Shown one piece after another: positions 26,302 to 34,816 of a stretch of DNA of 64,000 bases. The notes under the pieces were generated by a model, which saw nothing but the letters and a program-made list of their open reading frames with translations, was not told the DNA's origin and did not search any database. Source of the stretch: Roseomonas sp. AR75 (lineage in GTDB: Bacteria; Pseudomonadota; Alphaproteobacteria; Acetobacterales; Acetobacteraceae); contig NZ_STGB01000004.1 in assembly GCF_005222815.1 (NCBI RefSeq), positions 186,001-250,000 on the forward strand, given 5' to 3'. Within the stretch, counting starts at the first letter, position 1, and the number at the start of each line of letters is the position of its first letter. Both the position numbers and the translations under genes were made by a program.

Positions 26302-27749
26302 CCCAGGATCTCCGCACCGCCGCGCAGCAGCGCGGCGAAGCCGGCTGGCAGCAGAAGCATCAGCGCGGCCGCCAGCGCCAGGTGCAGCCACAGCGGCGCC
26401 GTCGCCCAGGCAAGCCCGCCCGGCAGGTGGAAGGCGCCCGGCACGGGGTTGTCGCGTGTCGGCTCGCCCAGGCACATCTGCTGCAGCGCGCGGATCAGCG
26501 CCGCGGCGGCGGTGAGCAGGCCGAGTCCGATGGGCAGCACCAGCCAGGGATGCCGTGCCGCCGCTTCCGCGACCAGGCGGAATTCCGACAGGAACAGCGC
26601 GAAGGGCGGCATGCCCGCCAGCGCGGCGATGCCGAGCGCGAGGCCCCAGCCCAGCGCAGGATGGCTCGCCACCAGCCCGCCGATGTCCTGCAGCTTCTGG
26701 CTGCCCTTGAGCTGCGCCGCGGCGCCCACCGCGAAGAACACCGCGCTCTTCACCAGCGAATGGCCGAGCAGGTGGATGATGCCGGCGAGATTCGCGACCG
26801 CGCCGCCGATGCCGAAGGCGAGCGTGGCGAGCCCGACATGCTCGATGGAACTCCAGGCGAAGAGCCGCCGTGCATCGCGCCGTCGCCACAGCGAGAAGGC
26901 GGCCAGCAGCAGCGACAGCAGCCCGAAGCCGATCAGGAAGGGGCCGGGCGACAGCGCGGCGGGGTTCGCGCCGACGATGGATTCGGCGCGCAGGATGGCC
27001 AGCAGCGCCGCGTTCAGCAGCAGGCCGGAGAGCACGGCGCAGATCGGCAGCGGCCCCTCGGCCTCCGCATCCGGCAGCCAGGAATGCAGCGGCACGAGGC
27101 CCGCCTTGGTGCCGTAGCCGACGAGCAGGAAGACGAAGGCGAGCGAGAGCAGACCCGGATCGCAGCGCCCCGCCACCGCGCGCAGCGCCGCCCAGGACAG
27201 CCCCGGATCCCCGCTGCCCACCACCGGCTGCGCCGCGAGATACAGCAGGATCGTCCCGAACAGCGCCAGCGCGATGCCCACGCCGCAAAGCACAAAAAAC
27301 TTCCAGGCGGCCTCGATGGCGGCAGGCGTGCCATGCACGCCGACCATCAGCACGGAGGCGAGCGTCGCGATCTCGATCGCCACCCACATCACGCCAAGAT
27401 TGTCGGACACCAGTGCAAGGAACTGCGCGCCCATGAACACCTGGAAGGCGGTGTGGTAGGCGCGAATGCGCAGGCTGTCGAACTTCTCGGCGTCCAGCGT
27501 GGCGGCTGAGAAGATCGCGGTGGTGAACCCCACCAGCGCGGAGACCGCGACGAAGGGCAGGTTGAGCGCATCGGTGCGCGTCCAGCCCTGCTCGCCATGC
27601 GGATGGCCCAGCAGCACCAGCGCGATCACCAGCGACACGCCTGCGATGCCGATATTCACGAAGCGTCCCACGCCGAAGCGCGGCGGGATCAGCGCGAGTG
27701 CCGCGGCGCCGAGCCAGGGAAAGAACACCAGGACCCACGGCAAGGGCAT
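26298..27749 (-). CDS. hyfF: HyfF-like antiporter-type membrane subunit
   Basis: The 483-residue polytopic membrane protein is of the NuoL/M/N and Mrp-antiporter family. Typical features are the Lys in GYGTKAGLVPLHSWLPDA, the His-rich GIIHLLGHSLVKSAVFF and the Glu in helix five (MWVAIEIATL). These residues form the proton channel. It is somewhat shorter than E. coli HyfF. The start at 27749 shares one base with the hyfE stop (TGATG), and the end overlaps hyfG by 4 bases. Confidence 0.9.
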   Translation of the reverse strand: MPLPWVLVFFPWLGAAALALIPPRFGVGRFVNIGIAGVSLVIALVLLGHPHGEQGWTRTDALNLPFVAVSALVGFTTAIFSAATLDAEKFDSLRIRAYHTAFQVFMGAQFLALVSDNLGVMWVAIEIATLASVLMVGVHGTPAAIEAAWKFFVLCGVGIALALFGTILLYLAAQPVVGSGDPGLSWAALRAVAGRCDPGLLSLAFVFLLVGYGTKAGLVPLHSWLPDAEAEGPLPICAVLSGLLLNAALLAILRAESIVGANPAALSPGPFLIGFGLLSLLLAAFSLWRRRDARRLFAWSSIEHVGLATLAFGIGGAVANLAGIIHLLGHSLVKSAVFFAVGAAAQLKGSQKLQDIGGLVASHPALGWGLALGIAALAGMPPFALFLSEFRLVAEAAARHPWLVLPIGLGLLTAAAALIRALQQMCLGEPTRDNPVPGAFHLPGGLAWATAPLWLHLALAAALMLLLPAGFAALLRGGAEILG

Positions 27750-28411
27750 CAGGCGTCGCCCCGCTGCCGGTCCAGCACATGCGTATCCAACGTGTCGAGG
27801 CGGTCGCGGATCTGGAACACAACGACCGCGGCGACGAGGGCGACCATCAGCACCAGCGCCGCGGTCGACAGCTCGACCACCAGCGGCATGCCGGCGACAC
27901 CGACGGCGGCCAGGATCAGCCCGTTCTCCAGCGTAAGAAGCCCGATCACCTGGCTGATCGCGTTGCGCCGCGCGATCATCGCCAGCATCCCCAGCAGCAC
28001 GACCGACAGCGCGATGGTCAGGTCCACGCGCGCCAGCGGCGTCGCGCCGCCGGCGGTGACCGGCAGCACGACCAGCACGGAAAGCCCCACCAGCCCGATC
28101 GCGGCGGCGAGCGAGGCACCGATGCCGAGCGAGGTCTCCACCGCCTTGTGCAGCCCGAGCCGCCCGACCAGCAGGCGCAGCGCCAGAGGGATGGCCACGG
28201 CCTTGGCGGAGAAGGCGATCAACGCGGTGAGGTAGAGTTCCGGCGCGGACTGCACCCAGCCCTGCCACGCCGCGGCGCATGCCAACAACGCGCCCTGCAC
28301 GGCGAAACTGTTGATCACCGCGCCGATGCGCCGCTGGTACAGCATGACGAAGCTGAGCAGCAGCACACCGCCGCCGATGAGATGCGAGACGTCGTAGGCG
28401 GGTGTGCCCAT
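27749..28411 (-). CDS. hyfE: HyfE-like membrane subunit (NuoK-related)
   Basis: The 220-residue membrane protein has about six to seven predicted helices and a NuoK-like C-terminal half: VIGLLTLENGLILAAVG contains the Glu conserved in NuoK helix two. Its length matches HyfE. It ends with a short charged cytoplasmic tail (IRDRLDTLDTHVLDRQRGDA). It is expected to form part of the membrane arm that couples electron transfer to proton movement. Confidence 0.88.
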   Translation of the reverse strand: MGTPAYDVSHLIGGGVLLLSFVMLYQRRIGAVINSFAVQGALLACAAAWQGWVQSAPELYLTALIAFSAKAVAIPLALRLLVGRLGLHKAVETSLGIGASLAAAIGLVGLSVLVVLPVTAGGATPLARVDLTIALSVVLLGMLAMIARRNAISQVIGLLTLENGLILAAVGVAGMPLVVELSTAALVLMVALVAAVVVFQIRDRLDTLDTHVLDRQRGDA

Positions 28412-28564
28412 TTATGACGCCCTCACACGGCGGGCGGCCGCATCCGCGGCCTTGCCTTCGCGCCGGCCACGGGCGCGCCAGGCATCACGGCTGGTTTGGG
28501 CGCGGGCCGCGTTCGCGGCCTCGGTCTGCTTCGCAAACCGCCATTCCCGATCGCGCGCGGTCAC
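28412..28564 (-). CDS. small basic protein between hyfC and hyfE
   Basis: A 50-residue frame starts at a GTG that overlaps the hyfC stop by 4 bases (GTGA), the same coupling seen between hyfB and hyfC, and it stops 1 base before hyfE. The product is rich in Arg, Ala, Lys and Glu (begins MTARDREWRFAKQTEAANAA), soluble and helical. Perfect packing between its neighbours supports a real gene; its role is unknown, and a spacer is the alternative. Confidence 0.55.
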   Translation of the reverse strand: MTARDREWRFAKQTEAANAARAQTSRDAWRARGRREGKAADAAARRVRAS

Positions 28565-29520
28565 GCCAGCCTCGTCGACACGAACAGAAGAATGGCGCCC
28601 AGAAGGCCCAGCAGCAGCGCCACCCCCAGGAACTCCGGCACGCGGAAGACGCGCATCTTGGCGATGGCGCTTTCGAAGAACGCCAGCACGAAGCACAGCA
28701 GCGCCATCTTCGCGACCCAGGCCACCAGCCCCAGCATCCAGCCCAGCGGCGCGAAGCCCGCCGGCGCCGTTCCGAAAGGCAGGAACACCGCGACGATCAA
28801 CGCCAGCCACAGCGTGAGTTGCAGCGCCGCCGCGGCCTCCCACAGCGCCAGGTGACGGCCAGAGGATTCCAGGATCATCGCCTCATGCACCATGGTCAGT
28901 TCCAGATGCGTCGCGGGATTGTCCACGGGGATGCGGGCATTCTCCGCCACCGCCACGGCGCACAGCGCGATCAGCGCCAGCGCCAGCGAGACGCGCAGCC
29001 CCACCGCGCCGTCCTGGAAGGTGGCGGCGATCGCCTCCAGCCCCGTGGTGCCCGCCAGGATCGCGAAGGTGAGCGCGACCAGCAGCAGCGCCGGTTCCGC
29101 CAGCGCGGCGAAGGACATCTCCCGCGCGGCGCCGAGCCCGCCGAAGGCGGTGCCGACATCCATGCCCGCCAGCGCGAGCGCGACGCGGCCGAGCGCCAGC
29201 AGCCCCGCGATCAGCAGCAGGTCGGACAGCGGCGCGAACAGCATCGCGCGCGAAAAGCTCGGCACCAGCGCCAGCGCCGCCACCACCGCGGCCACGGCGA
29301 GATAGGGCGCGGCGCGGCTGATCCAGCTCGCATTGTCCGCCATCACCGGGCGCTTGCGCAGCAACTTGAGCAGGTCGCGCCAGGGCTGCAGCGGATGCGG
29401 GCCGATGCGCCCCATCATGCGCGCCTTCAGCCAGCGCACGCCGCCCACCACCAGCGGCGCCGCCGCCAGCACCAGCGCGAGATGCAGCATCTGCGTGAAG
29501 ACAGCGGCGACCGCGCTCAC
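28561..29520 (-). CDS. hyfC: HyfC/HycD-like membrane subunit (NuoH-related)
   Basis: The 319-residue membrane protein of the NuoH family anchors the soluble arm. The family loop AENARIPVDNPATHLELTMVHE (shown in part) carries the conserved acidic residues near the quinone-like site, and an RIGPHPLQPWRDLLKLL stretch follows the first helix. Its length equals E. coli HyfC. The start is a GTG overlapping the hyfB stop by 4 bases. Confidence 0.9.
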   Translation of the reverse strand: MSAVAAVFTQMLHLALVLAAAPLVVGGVRWLKARMMGRIGPHPLQPWRDLLKLLRKRPVMADNASWISRAAPYLAVAAVVAALALVPSFSRAMLFAPLSDLLLIAGLLALGRVALALAGMDVGTAFGGLGAAREMSFAALAEPALLLVALTFAILAGTTGLEAIAATFQDGAVGLRVSLALALIALCAVAVAENARIPVDNPATHLELTMVHEAMILESSGRHLALWEAAAALQLTLWLALIVAVFLPFGTAPAGFAPLGWMLGLVAWVAKMALLCFVLAFFESAIAKMRVFRVPEFLGVALLLGLLGAILLFVSTRLA

Positions 29521-31538
29521 GCCCCGCCCTCCAACCACGCGATCAGCACCAGCAGCGCCACCAGCGCCGCGAAGGGCAGCATCAGGCATTGCCGGATGGA
29601 GAGGTCGCGCAGCCGCTCCGTCCGGATCACCACCGCGTCGCGCAGGGCGGCCAGCGGCGCCAGCAGCAGCGCGAAGGAGGGGTCGCGGAAGCCCATCTCG
29701 ATGCGCGCCGGCGCGGTGGTGCCGGGTTCCGGCATCGTCACGCTCTCGGTGACCGACAGCATCGGGTTGCCCAGCATGCGCCGCAGCGGCTGGCCCATGC
29801 CGGCGGCGGAAGGCTGCGTCAGCGGATCGCCGAAGGGCAGGTGCTGCGGGGCCGCGGCGAAGCCGCAATCCCAGGCCGGGCCGCGATCCGGTTCGCTCGC
29901 CGCAGGCCGCTTGACCAGCGCCCAGACCGCCAGCAGCGCCACCGCCAGCAGCAGCGCCGCGCCCACCGGCCAATAGGCCGCCGCGCCATCGCCGACCGCA
30001 ACGACGGCAAAGCCGGCGCGGCCTTCCATCGCCTCCCCGGTCAGCAGGCGCTGCGCCTCCGCGCCCAGCGCCAGCATCGGGCCGGGCAGCAGGCCGAGCA
30101 GCACGGTCAGCACCGCCGGCACCAGCAGCGACATGCGAGAAAGGAGTGGCCCGTCATGCCCGCCCGCGGCGCGCGGCGTGCGCGGACGACCCAGGAAGAT
30201 CAGGCCGAACATGCGGACCATCGCCGCCGCGGCCATCGCCGCCGCCAGCGCCACCATCGCGGTCGCCACCAGCACCAGCATCTGCACCGTCAGGTCGCCG
30301 ACCCGCCATGCCGCGATCAGCGCCTGCAGCAGCAGCCATTCGCCCGCGAAGCCCGAGAGCGGCGGCAGGCTCGCCGCGGCGCAGGCGCCCACCAGCACGC
30401 AGGCCGCGGTCCAGGGCATCGGGTGGATCAGCCCCCCCAGCCGGTCCAGCCTGCGGGAGGCCGCGCCATGCGCCACCTCCCCCATGCCGAGGAACAGCAG
30501 CGTCTTGAACACGGCATGGTTCAGCGCATGGAGCAGCGCCGCGCCCGCCGCCAGCGCCGCCAGCGCGCCGAGATCCGCGGCACGGAAACAGGCGGCCAGC
30601 CCCAGCCCCACCGCCACCAGCCCCACATTCTCGATGGTGGAGCAGGCGAGCAGCGTCTTGCCTTCGTCCTCCAGATTGGCGCGCAGGGCACCCAGCACGG
30701 CGGAGGCGGCGCCGAGCGCCACCAGCGGCACGCCCCACCACACCGGCTGCGCGGGACCGCCGAGATCCAGCAGCAGCCGCGCTGCCACATACAGCGCGAC
30801 CTTGGTCATCGCCGCCGACATCAGCGCCGAGACATGGCTGGGCGCGGCGGGATGGGCCAGCGGCAGCCAGGCATGCAGCGGCACCAGCCCCGCCTTCGCG
30901 CCCGCGCCGGCCACCACCAGCGCCAGGATCAACGCCGCCTGCCAGCCCTGGGGCGGCGATTCGCGGATCGCCGCGAAGGAGAGGTCGCCGCCCGGCCCGG
31001 CCAGCAGGCCCAGCGCCGGCACCAGGCAGACCGCGGCCAGCGCGGCAAAGACCAGATACAGCTGCGCGGCGCGCCGGTTCCCGGCATTGCCGTGGTCATG
31101 CGCCACCAGCACCCAGCTTGCGAGCGACATCGCCTCGAAGCCCAGCAGCAGGGTGACGCCGTCGGCAGCTACAAGCGTCAACGCCATGCCCGCCAGGAAC
31201 AGCGGATAGGCCACCAGCACCCGGGCGGGGGCGCGCGCCTCATGCGCCAGCCCGAACAGGGAGGCGCAGAGCGCGGCGATCCCCAGAAGCAGCAGGAACC
31301 AGGCTGAAAGCCCGTCCAGCGCCACGCCAAGCGGGCCGAAGGACGTGCCGAAGGGCAGGTCCATCGCCTCTGACGGCCCCGCCGCCAGCGCCCAAAGCCC
31401 AAGCAGCGCGAAGACCGCTCCCGCCGCCGCCGAGCCGCCATGCACCAGCGCCGAGGCCGGGGCGCGGCCCGCCAGCCACGGCGCCGCCAGTGCCAGCAGC
31501 ACCAGCGCTGCCAGCGTGGAAAGGAGCACCGTCAGCAC
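29517..31538 (-). CDS. hyfB: HyfB-like antiporter-type membrane subunit, first gene of the operon
   Basis: The 673-residue polytopic protein of the NuoL/MrpD family has the length of E. coli HyfB. Conserved channel motifs are GAKAGLVPLHAWLPLAHPAAPSHVSA (in part), LLGFEAMSLASWVLV with the helix-five Glu, and LLHALNHAVFKTLLFL. It heads the leftward operon hyfB-C-(small)-E-F-G-(small)-I. The gene for HyfD, a second large antiporter subunit, and those for the ferredoxin-type HyfA/HyfH are absent. The promoter should lie in the 192-base gap shared with the divergent TRAP genes, where I see no clear operator. Confidence 0.9.
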   Translation of the reverse strand: MLTVLLSTLAALVLLALAAPWLAGRAPASALVHGGSAAAGAVFALLGLWALAAGPSEAMDLPFGTSFGPLGVALDGLSAWFLLLLGIAALCASLFGLAHEARAPARVLVAYPLFLAGMALTLVAADGVTLLLGFEAMSLASWVLVAHDHGNAGNRRAAQLYLVFAALAAVCLVPALGLLAGPGGDLSFAAIRESPPQGWQAALILALVVAGAGAKAGLVPLHAWLPLAHPAAPSHVSALMSAAMTKVALYVAARLLLDLGGPAQPVWWGVPLVALGAASAVLGALRANLEDEGKTLLACSTIENVGLVAVGLGLAACFRAADLGALAALAAGAALLHALNHAVFKTLLFLGMGEVAHGAASRRLDRLGGLIHPMPWTAACVLVGACAAASLPPLSGFAGEWLLLQALIAAWRVGDLTVQMLVLVATAMVALAAAMAAAAMVRMFGLIFLGRPRTPRAAGGHDGPLLSRMSLLVPAVLTVLLGLLPGPMLALGAEAQRLLTGEAMEGRAGFAVVAVGDGAAAYWPVGAALLLAVALLAVWALVKRPAASEPDRGPAWDCGFAAAPQHLPFGDPLTQPSAAGMGQPLRRMLGNPMLSVTESVTMPEPGTTAPARIEMGFRDPSFALLLAPLAALRDAVVIRTERLRDLSIRQCLMLPFAALVALLVLIAWLEGGA

Positions 31539-31730
31539 GGCGCGACAGGCGGCATCGTCACGGCCAGCGACCTTACGGGCGCGGGCGGGCGGGCAGAAGG
31601 GGGCGCCCGGTTGAAGAAGCCTTCATCTTGCGGCGCGCGGGCCCGGCGCTTCCCAACCCGTCCCCCTCACGCTAAGTGGCCGACCTTGCGGCACAGGCAT
31701 GCCGGCCGCCGGGGAGAGACGTCACGGCCC

Positions 31731-32282
31731 ATGGGCCCGCTGCTCGCATTCAGCCGCATCGTCGATTCGGTCAACGCCCGCTTCGGCCGCCTGGCGGATT
31801 GGTGCGTGCTGCTGGCCTGCGCGCTGTCCGCCGGCAACGCCATGCTGCGCTACGGATTCTCGCTGGGCTCCAACGCCTCCCTGGAAGGGCAGTGGTACCT
31901 GTTCGCCGCGGTGGTGATGCTCGGCGGCAGCTACACGCTGTTCCGCAACGAGCATGTCCGCGTCGACGTGCTGTATGGCGCGCTTTCCGAGCGGCGGCGC
32001 ATCTGGGTGGATGTGATCGGCATCAGCCTGTTCCTGCTGCCGGCCATGGCGCTGCTGGCCTGGATGACATGGCCGTTCTTCCTCGAATCCTGGGTGCGCG
32101 CCGAGACCTCCTCCTCCCCCGGCGGGCTGATCCGGTGGCCGGTGAAGCTGCTGATGCCGCTCGGCTTCACCCTGATCACGCTGCAGGGCATGTCGGAGCT
32201 GATCAAGCGCGTCGCCCTGTTGCGCGGCATTCCGGTCCCCGAGGGGCGAATCCACGCCTCCTACGCGAGGCCCGAGCAGTGA
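31731..32282 (+). CDS. TRAP transporter small membrane subunit (DctQ-like)
   Basis: The 183-residue protein with four predicted helices carries the family segment RNEHVRVDVLYGALSERRR after a QWYLFAAVVMLGGSYTLF helix. DctQ subunits help the large DctM subunit in Na+-driven uptake of organic acids delivered by a periplasmic DctP protein. No DctP gene is in the window. The next gene begins inside its stop codon (GTGA). Confidence 0.9.
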   Translation: MGPLLAFSRIVDSVNARFGRLADWCVLLACALSAGNAMLRYGFSLGSNASLEGQWYLFAAVVMLGGSYTLFRNEHVRVDVLYGALSERRRIWVDVIGISLFLLPAMALLAWMTWPFFLESWVRAETSSSPGGLIRWPVKLLMPLGFTLITLQGMSELIKRVALLRGIPVPEGRIHASYARPEQ

Positions 32283-33709
32283 CCCTGCTCGGCATCCCGT
32301 CCGAGGACCTGATGCCGCCGCTGATGTTCGGCGGCCTGATCCTGTTCCTGATCTTCGGCTTCCCAGCCGCCTTCTCCCTGGCGGCGGTCGGGCTGTTCTT
32401 CGGCTTCGTCTCGATCGAGCTCGGCCTGTTCCCCGAGGCGTTCCTCAACAACCTGCCGCTCCGCGTCTTCAACATCCTCTCCAACGACCTGCTGCTGGCG
32501 ATCCCGTTCTTCACGCTGATGGGCGCGATCCTGGAACGCTGCGGCCTGGCGGAAGACCTGCTGGAAGGCACCGGGCAGCTTTTCGGCAAGGTGCCCGGCG
32601 GGCTGGCCTATGCGGTGATCATCGTCGGTGCGATCCTCGGCGCCATCACCGGCACGGTCGCGGCCAGCGTGATCGCGATGGGCATGATCAGCCTGCCGAT
32701 CATGATGCGCTACGGCTACGACATGCGCATCGCCACCGGCGTGATCGCGGCCAGCGGCACGATCACGCAGGTGATCCCGCCTTCCCTCGTGCTGATCGTG
32801 CTGGGCGACCAGCTGGGGCAGAGCGTGGGCGACATGTATGCCGGCGCCATCGGCCCCTCCTTCCTGCAGATCGCGCTGTTCCTGGCCTTCATCGCGCTGG
32901 TGAGCATCGTCTCCCCGCAGAAGGTCCCGCCGCTGCCGCCGGAGGCGCTGGTGCCGCGCGACTGGCGGCTGTGGTGGCGCGTGCTGAAGGGCATGGTGCC
33001 CTCCATCGTGCTGATCTTCATGGTGCTGGGCACCATCTTCATGGGGCTCGCCACGCCGACGGAAGCCGGCGCGATGGGCGTGGTCGGCGCGGTGGTGCTG
33101 GCGGCGATCAACCGCCGCCTGAGCTGGCCGCTGGTGCGCCAGGCCATGGCCAGCACCACGCGCATCACCGCGATGGTGATCTACATCCTGATCGGCGCCA
33201 CGGTGTTCAGCCTGGTGTTCCAGGGCGTGGATGGCGGCATCTGGATCGAGCACCTGCTGTCCTACCTGCCCGGCGGCGCCACGGGCTTCCTGATCTTCGT
33301 CAACATCTTCATCTTCTTCCTGGCGTTCTTCCTCGACTTCTTCGAGATCGCCTTCATCGTCATCCCGCTGCTGGCGCCGGTGGCGAAGAACCTGGGCATC
33401 GACCTGGTGTGGTTCGGCGTGCTGATCTGCATCAACATGCAGACCAGCTTCATGCATCCGCCCTTCGGCTTCGCGCTGTTCTACCTGCGCGGCATCGCGC
33501 CGAAGGAGGTGCTGACCAAGGACATCTATCTCGGCGCCATCCCCTGGCTCGGCCTGCAGCTGCTGCTGGTGGCGATCGTGATCTTCTGGCCGGAGAGCGT
33601 GACCTATTGGCTGGACCGCGGCCCGAAGGTGGACCCGAGCACGGTCATCATCGACCTGCCCCCGCCGCCCGCCGTGCCGGACACACCCCAGGTGCCGATC
33701 TTCCAATGA
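32279..33709 (+). CDS. TRAP transporter large membrane subunit (DctM-like)
   Basis: The 476-residue membrane protein is of the DctM/SiaM family, with conserved IGAILGAITGTVAASVIAMG and ATPTEAGAMGVVGA segments and AASGTITQVIPPS at the substrate/Na+ core. The GTG start at 32279 overlaps dctQ by 4 bases; ATG 32312 is an alternative. The end carries a proline-rich tail (PPPPAVPDTPQVP) that the family usually lacks. It is co-transcribed with the TsaA-like gene by ATGA overlap. Confidence 0.9.
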   Translation: MTLLGIPSEDLMPPLMFGGLILFLIFGFPAAFSLAAVGLFFGFVSIELGLFPEAFLNNLPLRVFNILSNDLLLAIPFFTLMGAILERCGLAEDLLEGTGQLFGKVPGGLAYAVIIVGAILGAITGTVAASVIAMGMISLPIMMRYGYDMRIATGVIAASGTITQVIPPSLVLIVLGDQLGQSVGDMYAGAIGPSFLQIALFLAFIALVSIVSPQKVPPLPPEALVPRDWRLWWRVLKGMVPSIVLIFMVLGTIFMGLATPTEAGAMGVVGAVVLAAINRRLSWPLVRQAMASTTRITAMVIYILIGATVFSLVFQGVDGGIWIEHLLSYLPGGATGFLIFVNIFIFFLAFFLDFFEIAFIVIPLLAPVAKNLGIDLVWFGVLICINMQTSFMHPPFGFALFYLRGIAPKEVLTKDIYLGAIPWLGLQLLLVAIVIFWPESVTYWLDRGPKVDPSTVIIDLPPPPAVPDTPQVPIFQ

Positions 33710-34170
33710 GTCTTGCGGACGTTGCTCCCATCGGCTTCGTGCGCGGCGGGCGCGCCGATCCGGTGGACGACGCCTGGGACAGCGTCGCTGCAGAGATCGT
33801 GCTGGACCCGGCGCAACTCGGCCCGGATGCCGCGCTCGGGCTGGACAGCTTCAGCCATATCGTCGTGGTTTTCGTGTTCGACCGGCTGGACCCGGCGAAG
33901 GTGGAGCGCAACGCGCGCCATCCGCGCGGCCGCACGGACTGGCCGCGCGTGGGCATCCTGGCGCAGCGCGGCTCGCCGCGGCCGAACCGTATCGGCGTGA
34001 CGACCTGCCGGCTGCTGGGCGTGGAGGGGTTGACGCTGCGCGTGCAGGGGCTGGATGCGATCAACGGCACGCCGGTGCTGGACATCAAGCCGCACATGAC
34101 CGGCTTCGACCCGCGTGGCGCGGTGCGGGAGCCGGACTGGGCGCGGGAGATCATGGAGGGCTACTGGTAG
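33706..34170 (+). CDS. TrmO/TsaA-family protein (short form)
   Basis: The 154-residue protein is of the UPF0066 family, to which the tRNA(Thr) m6t6A37 methyltransferase TrmO belongs. Family motifs are FSHIVVVFVFDRL, PRPNRIGVTTCRLL and DAINGTPVLDIKPHM. It is the N-terminal methyltransferase domain only, without the C-terminal part of E. coli TrmO. Overlap with the TRAP gene by 4 bases is probably just packing. Methylation of a small molecule cannot be ruled out. Confidence 0.8.
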   Translation: MSLADVAPIGFVRGGRADPVDDAWDSVAAEIVLDPAQLGPDAALGLDSFSHIVVVFVFDRLDPAKVERNARHPRGRTDWPRVGILAQRGSPRPNRIGVTTCRLLGVEGLTLRVQGLDAINGTPVLDIKPHMTGFDPRGAVREPDWAREIMEGYW

Positions 34171-34171
34171 G

Positions 34172-34810
34172 ATGACGGACCTCTTCGGCTTCCTGTTGTT
34201 CCTCGGCGCCGCGCTGGTCATCGCGCTGACGCCCGGCCCCGGCATCCTCTACGTTGCCGCGCGCAGCCTGGCGGGCGGGCGGGCCGAGGGCATCGCGTCG
34301 AGCTTCGGCACCGGCGTCGGCGGCTTCGTTCACATCCTGGCCGGCGCGGTGGGCGTCTCCGCGCTGCTCCTTGCCAGCGCCGAAGCCTTTACGCTGCTCA
34401 AGCTGGCCGGCGCGGCCTATCTGGTGTGGCTCGGGCTGCGCACGCTGCGCGAGGCGCGACGGCCGCTGGACATTGGTGCGCCGGTGCCGGTTCTCGGTGC
34501 ACGCCGGGCCTTCCGCGAAGGTGTGCTGGTGGAGGCGCTGAATCCCAAGACCGCGGCCTTCTTCCTGGCCTTCGTGCCGCAATTCGTTGATCCCGCCGCC
34601 GCGATGCCGGTTGCGCTCCAGTTCACACTGCTGGGCCTTGTCTCGGTGACGCTGAACACAGGCGTGGACGCGCTGGTCGCTTTCGGCGCCGGCCGCGCGC
34701 GGAGCGGGCTTGCGGCACGGCCGCTGCTTGTCAGGCGGCTGCGTGACGTGTCCGGCGGCATGATGATTGCCCTCGGTGCCGCACTGGCCTTGGCGCGCCG
34801 GCCGGCCTGA
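34172..34810 (+). CDS. LysE/RhtB-family exporter
   Basis: The 212-residue membrane protein has the LysE pattern: an N-terminal TPGPG motif (ALTPGPGILYVAARSLAGG) and NPKTAAFFLAFVPQFVDP after the third helix. Family members export amino acids, homoserine lactone or related compounds. It starts 1 base after the previous stop. The substrate is unknown. Confidence 0.88.
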   Translation: MTDLFGFLLFLGAALVIALTPGPGILYVAARSLAGGRAEGIASSFGTGVGGFVHILAGAVGVSALLLASAEAFTLLKLAGAAYLVWLGLRTLREARRPLDIGAPVPVLGARRAFREGVLVEALNPKTAAFFLAFVPQFVDPAAAMPVALQFTLLGLVSVTLNTGVDALVAFGAGRARSGLAARPLLVRRLRDVSGGMMIALGAALALARRPA

Positions 34811-34816
34811 GCGGCG

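Noticed and set aside
24781..27822. One very long minus-strand gene covering HyfG and part of HyfF
   Set aside because: The upstream part is a shadow of hyfF; the NuoC-like start is at 26301 with normal overlap.
23967..31538. True hydrogen-producing formate hydrogenlyase
   Set aside because: NiFe ligand cysteines and ferredoxin-like subunits are missing and no formate dehydrogenase gene is present.
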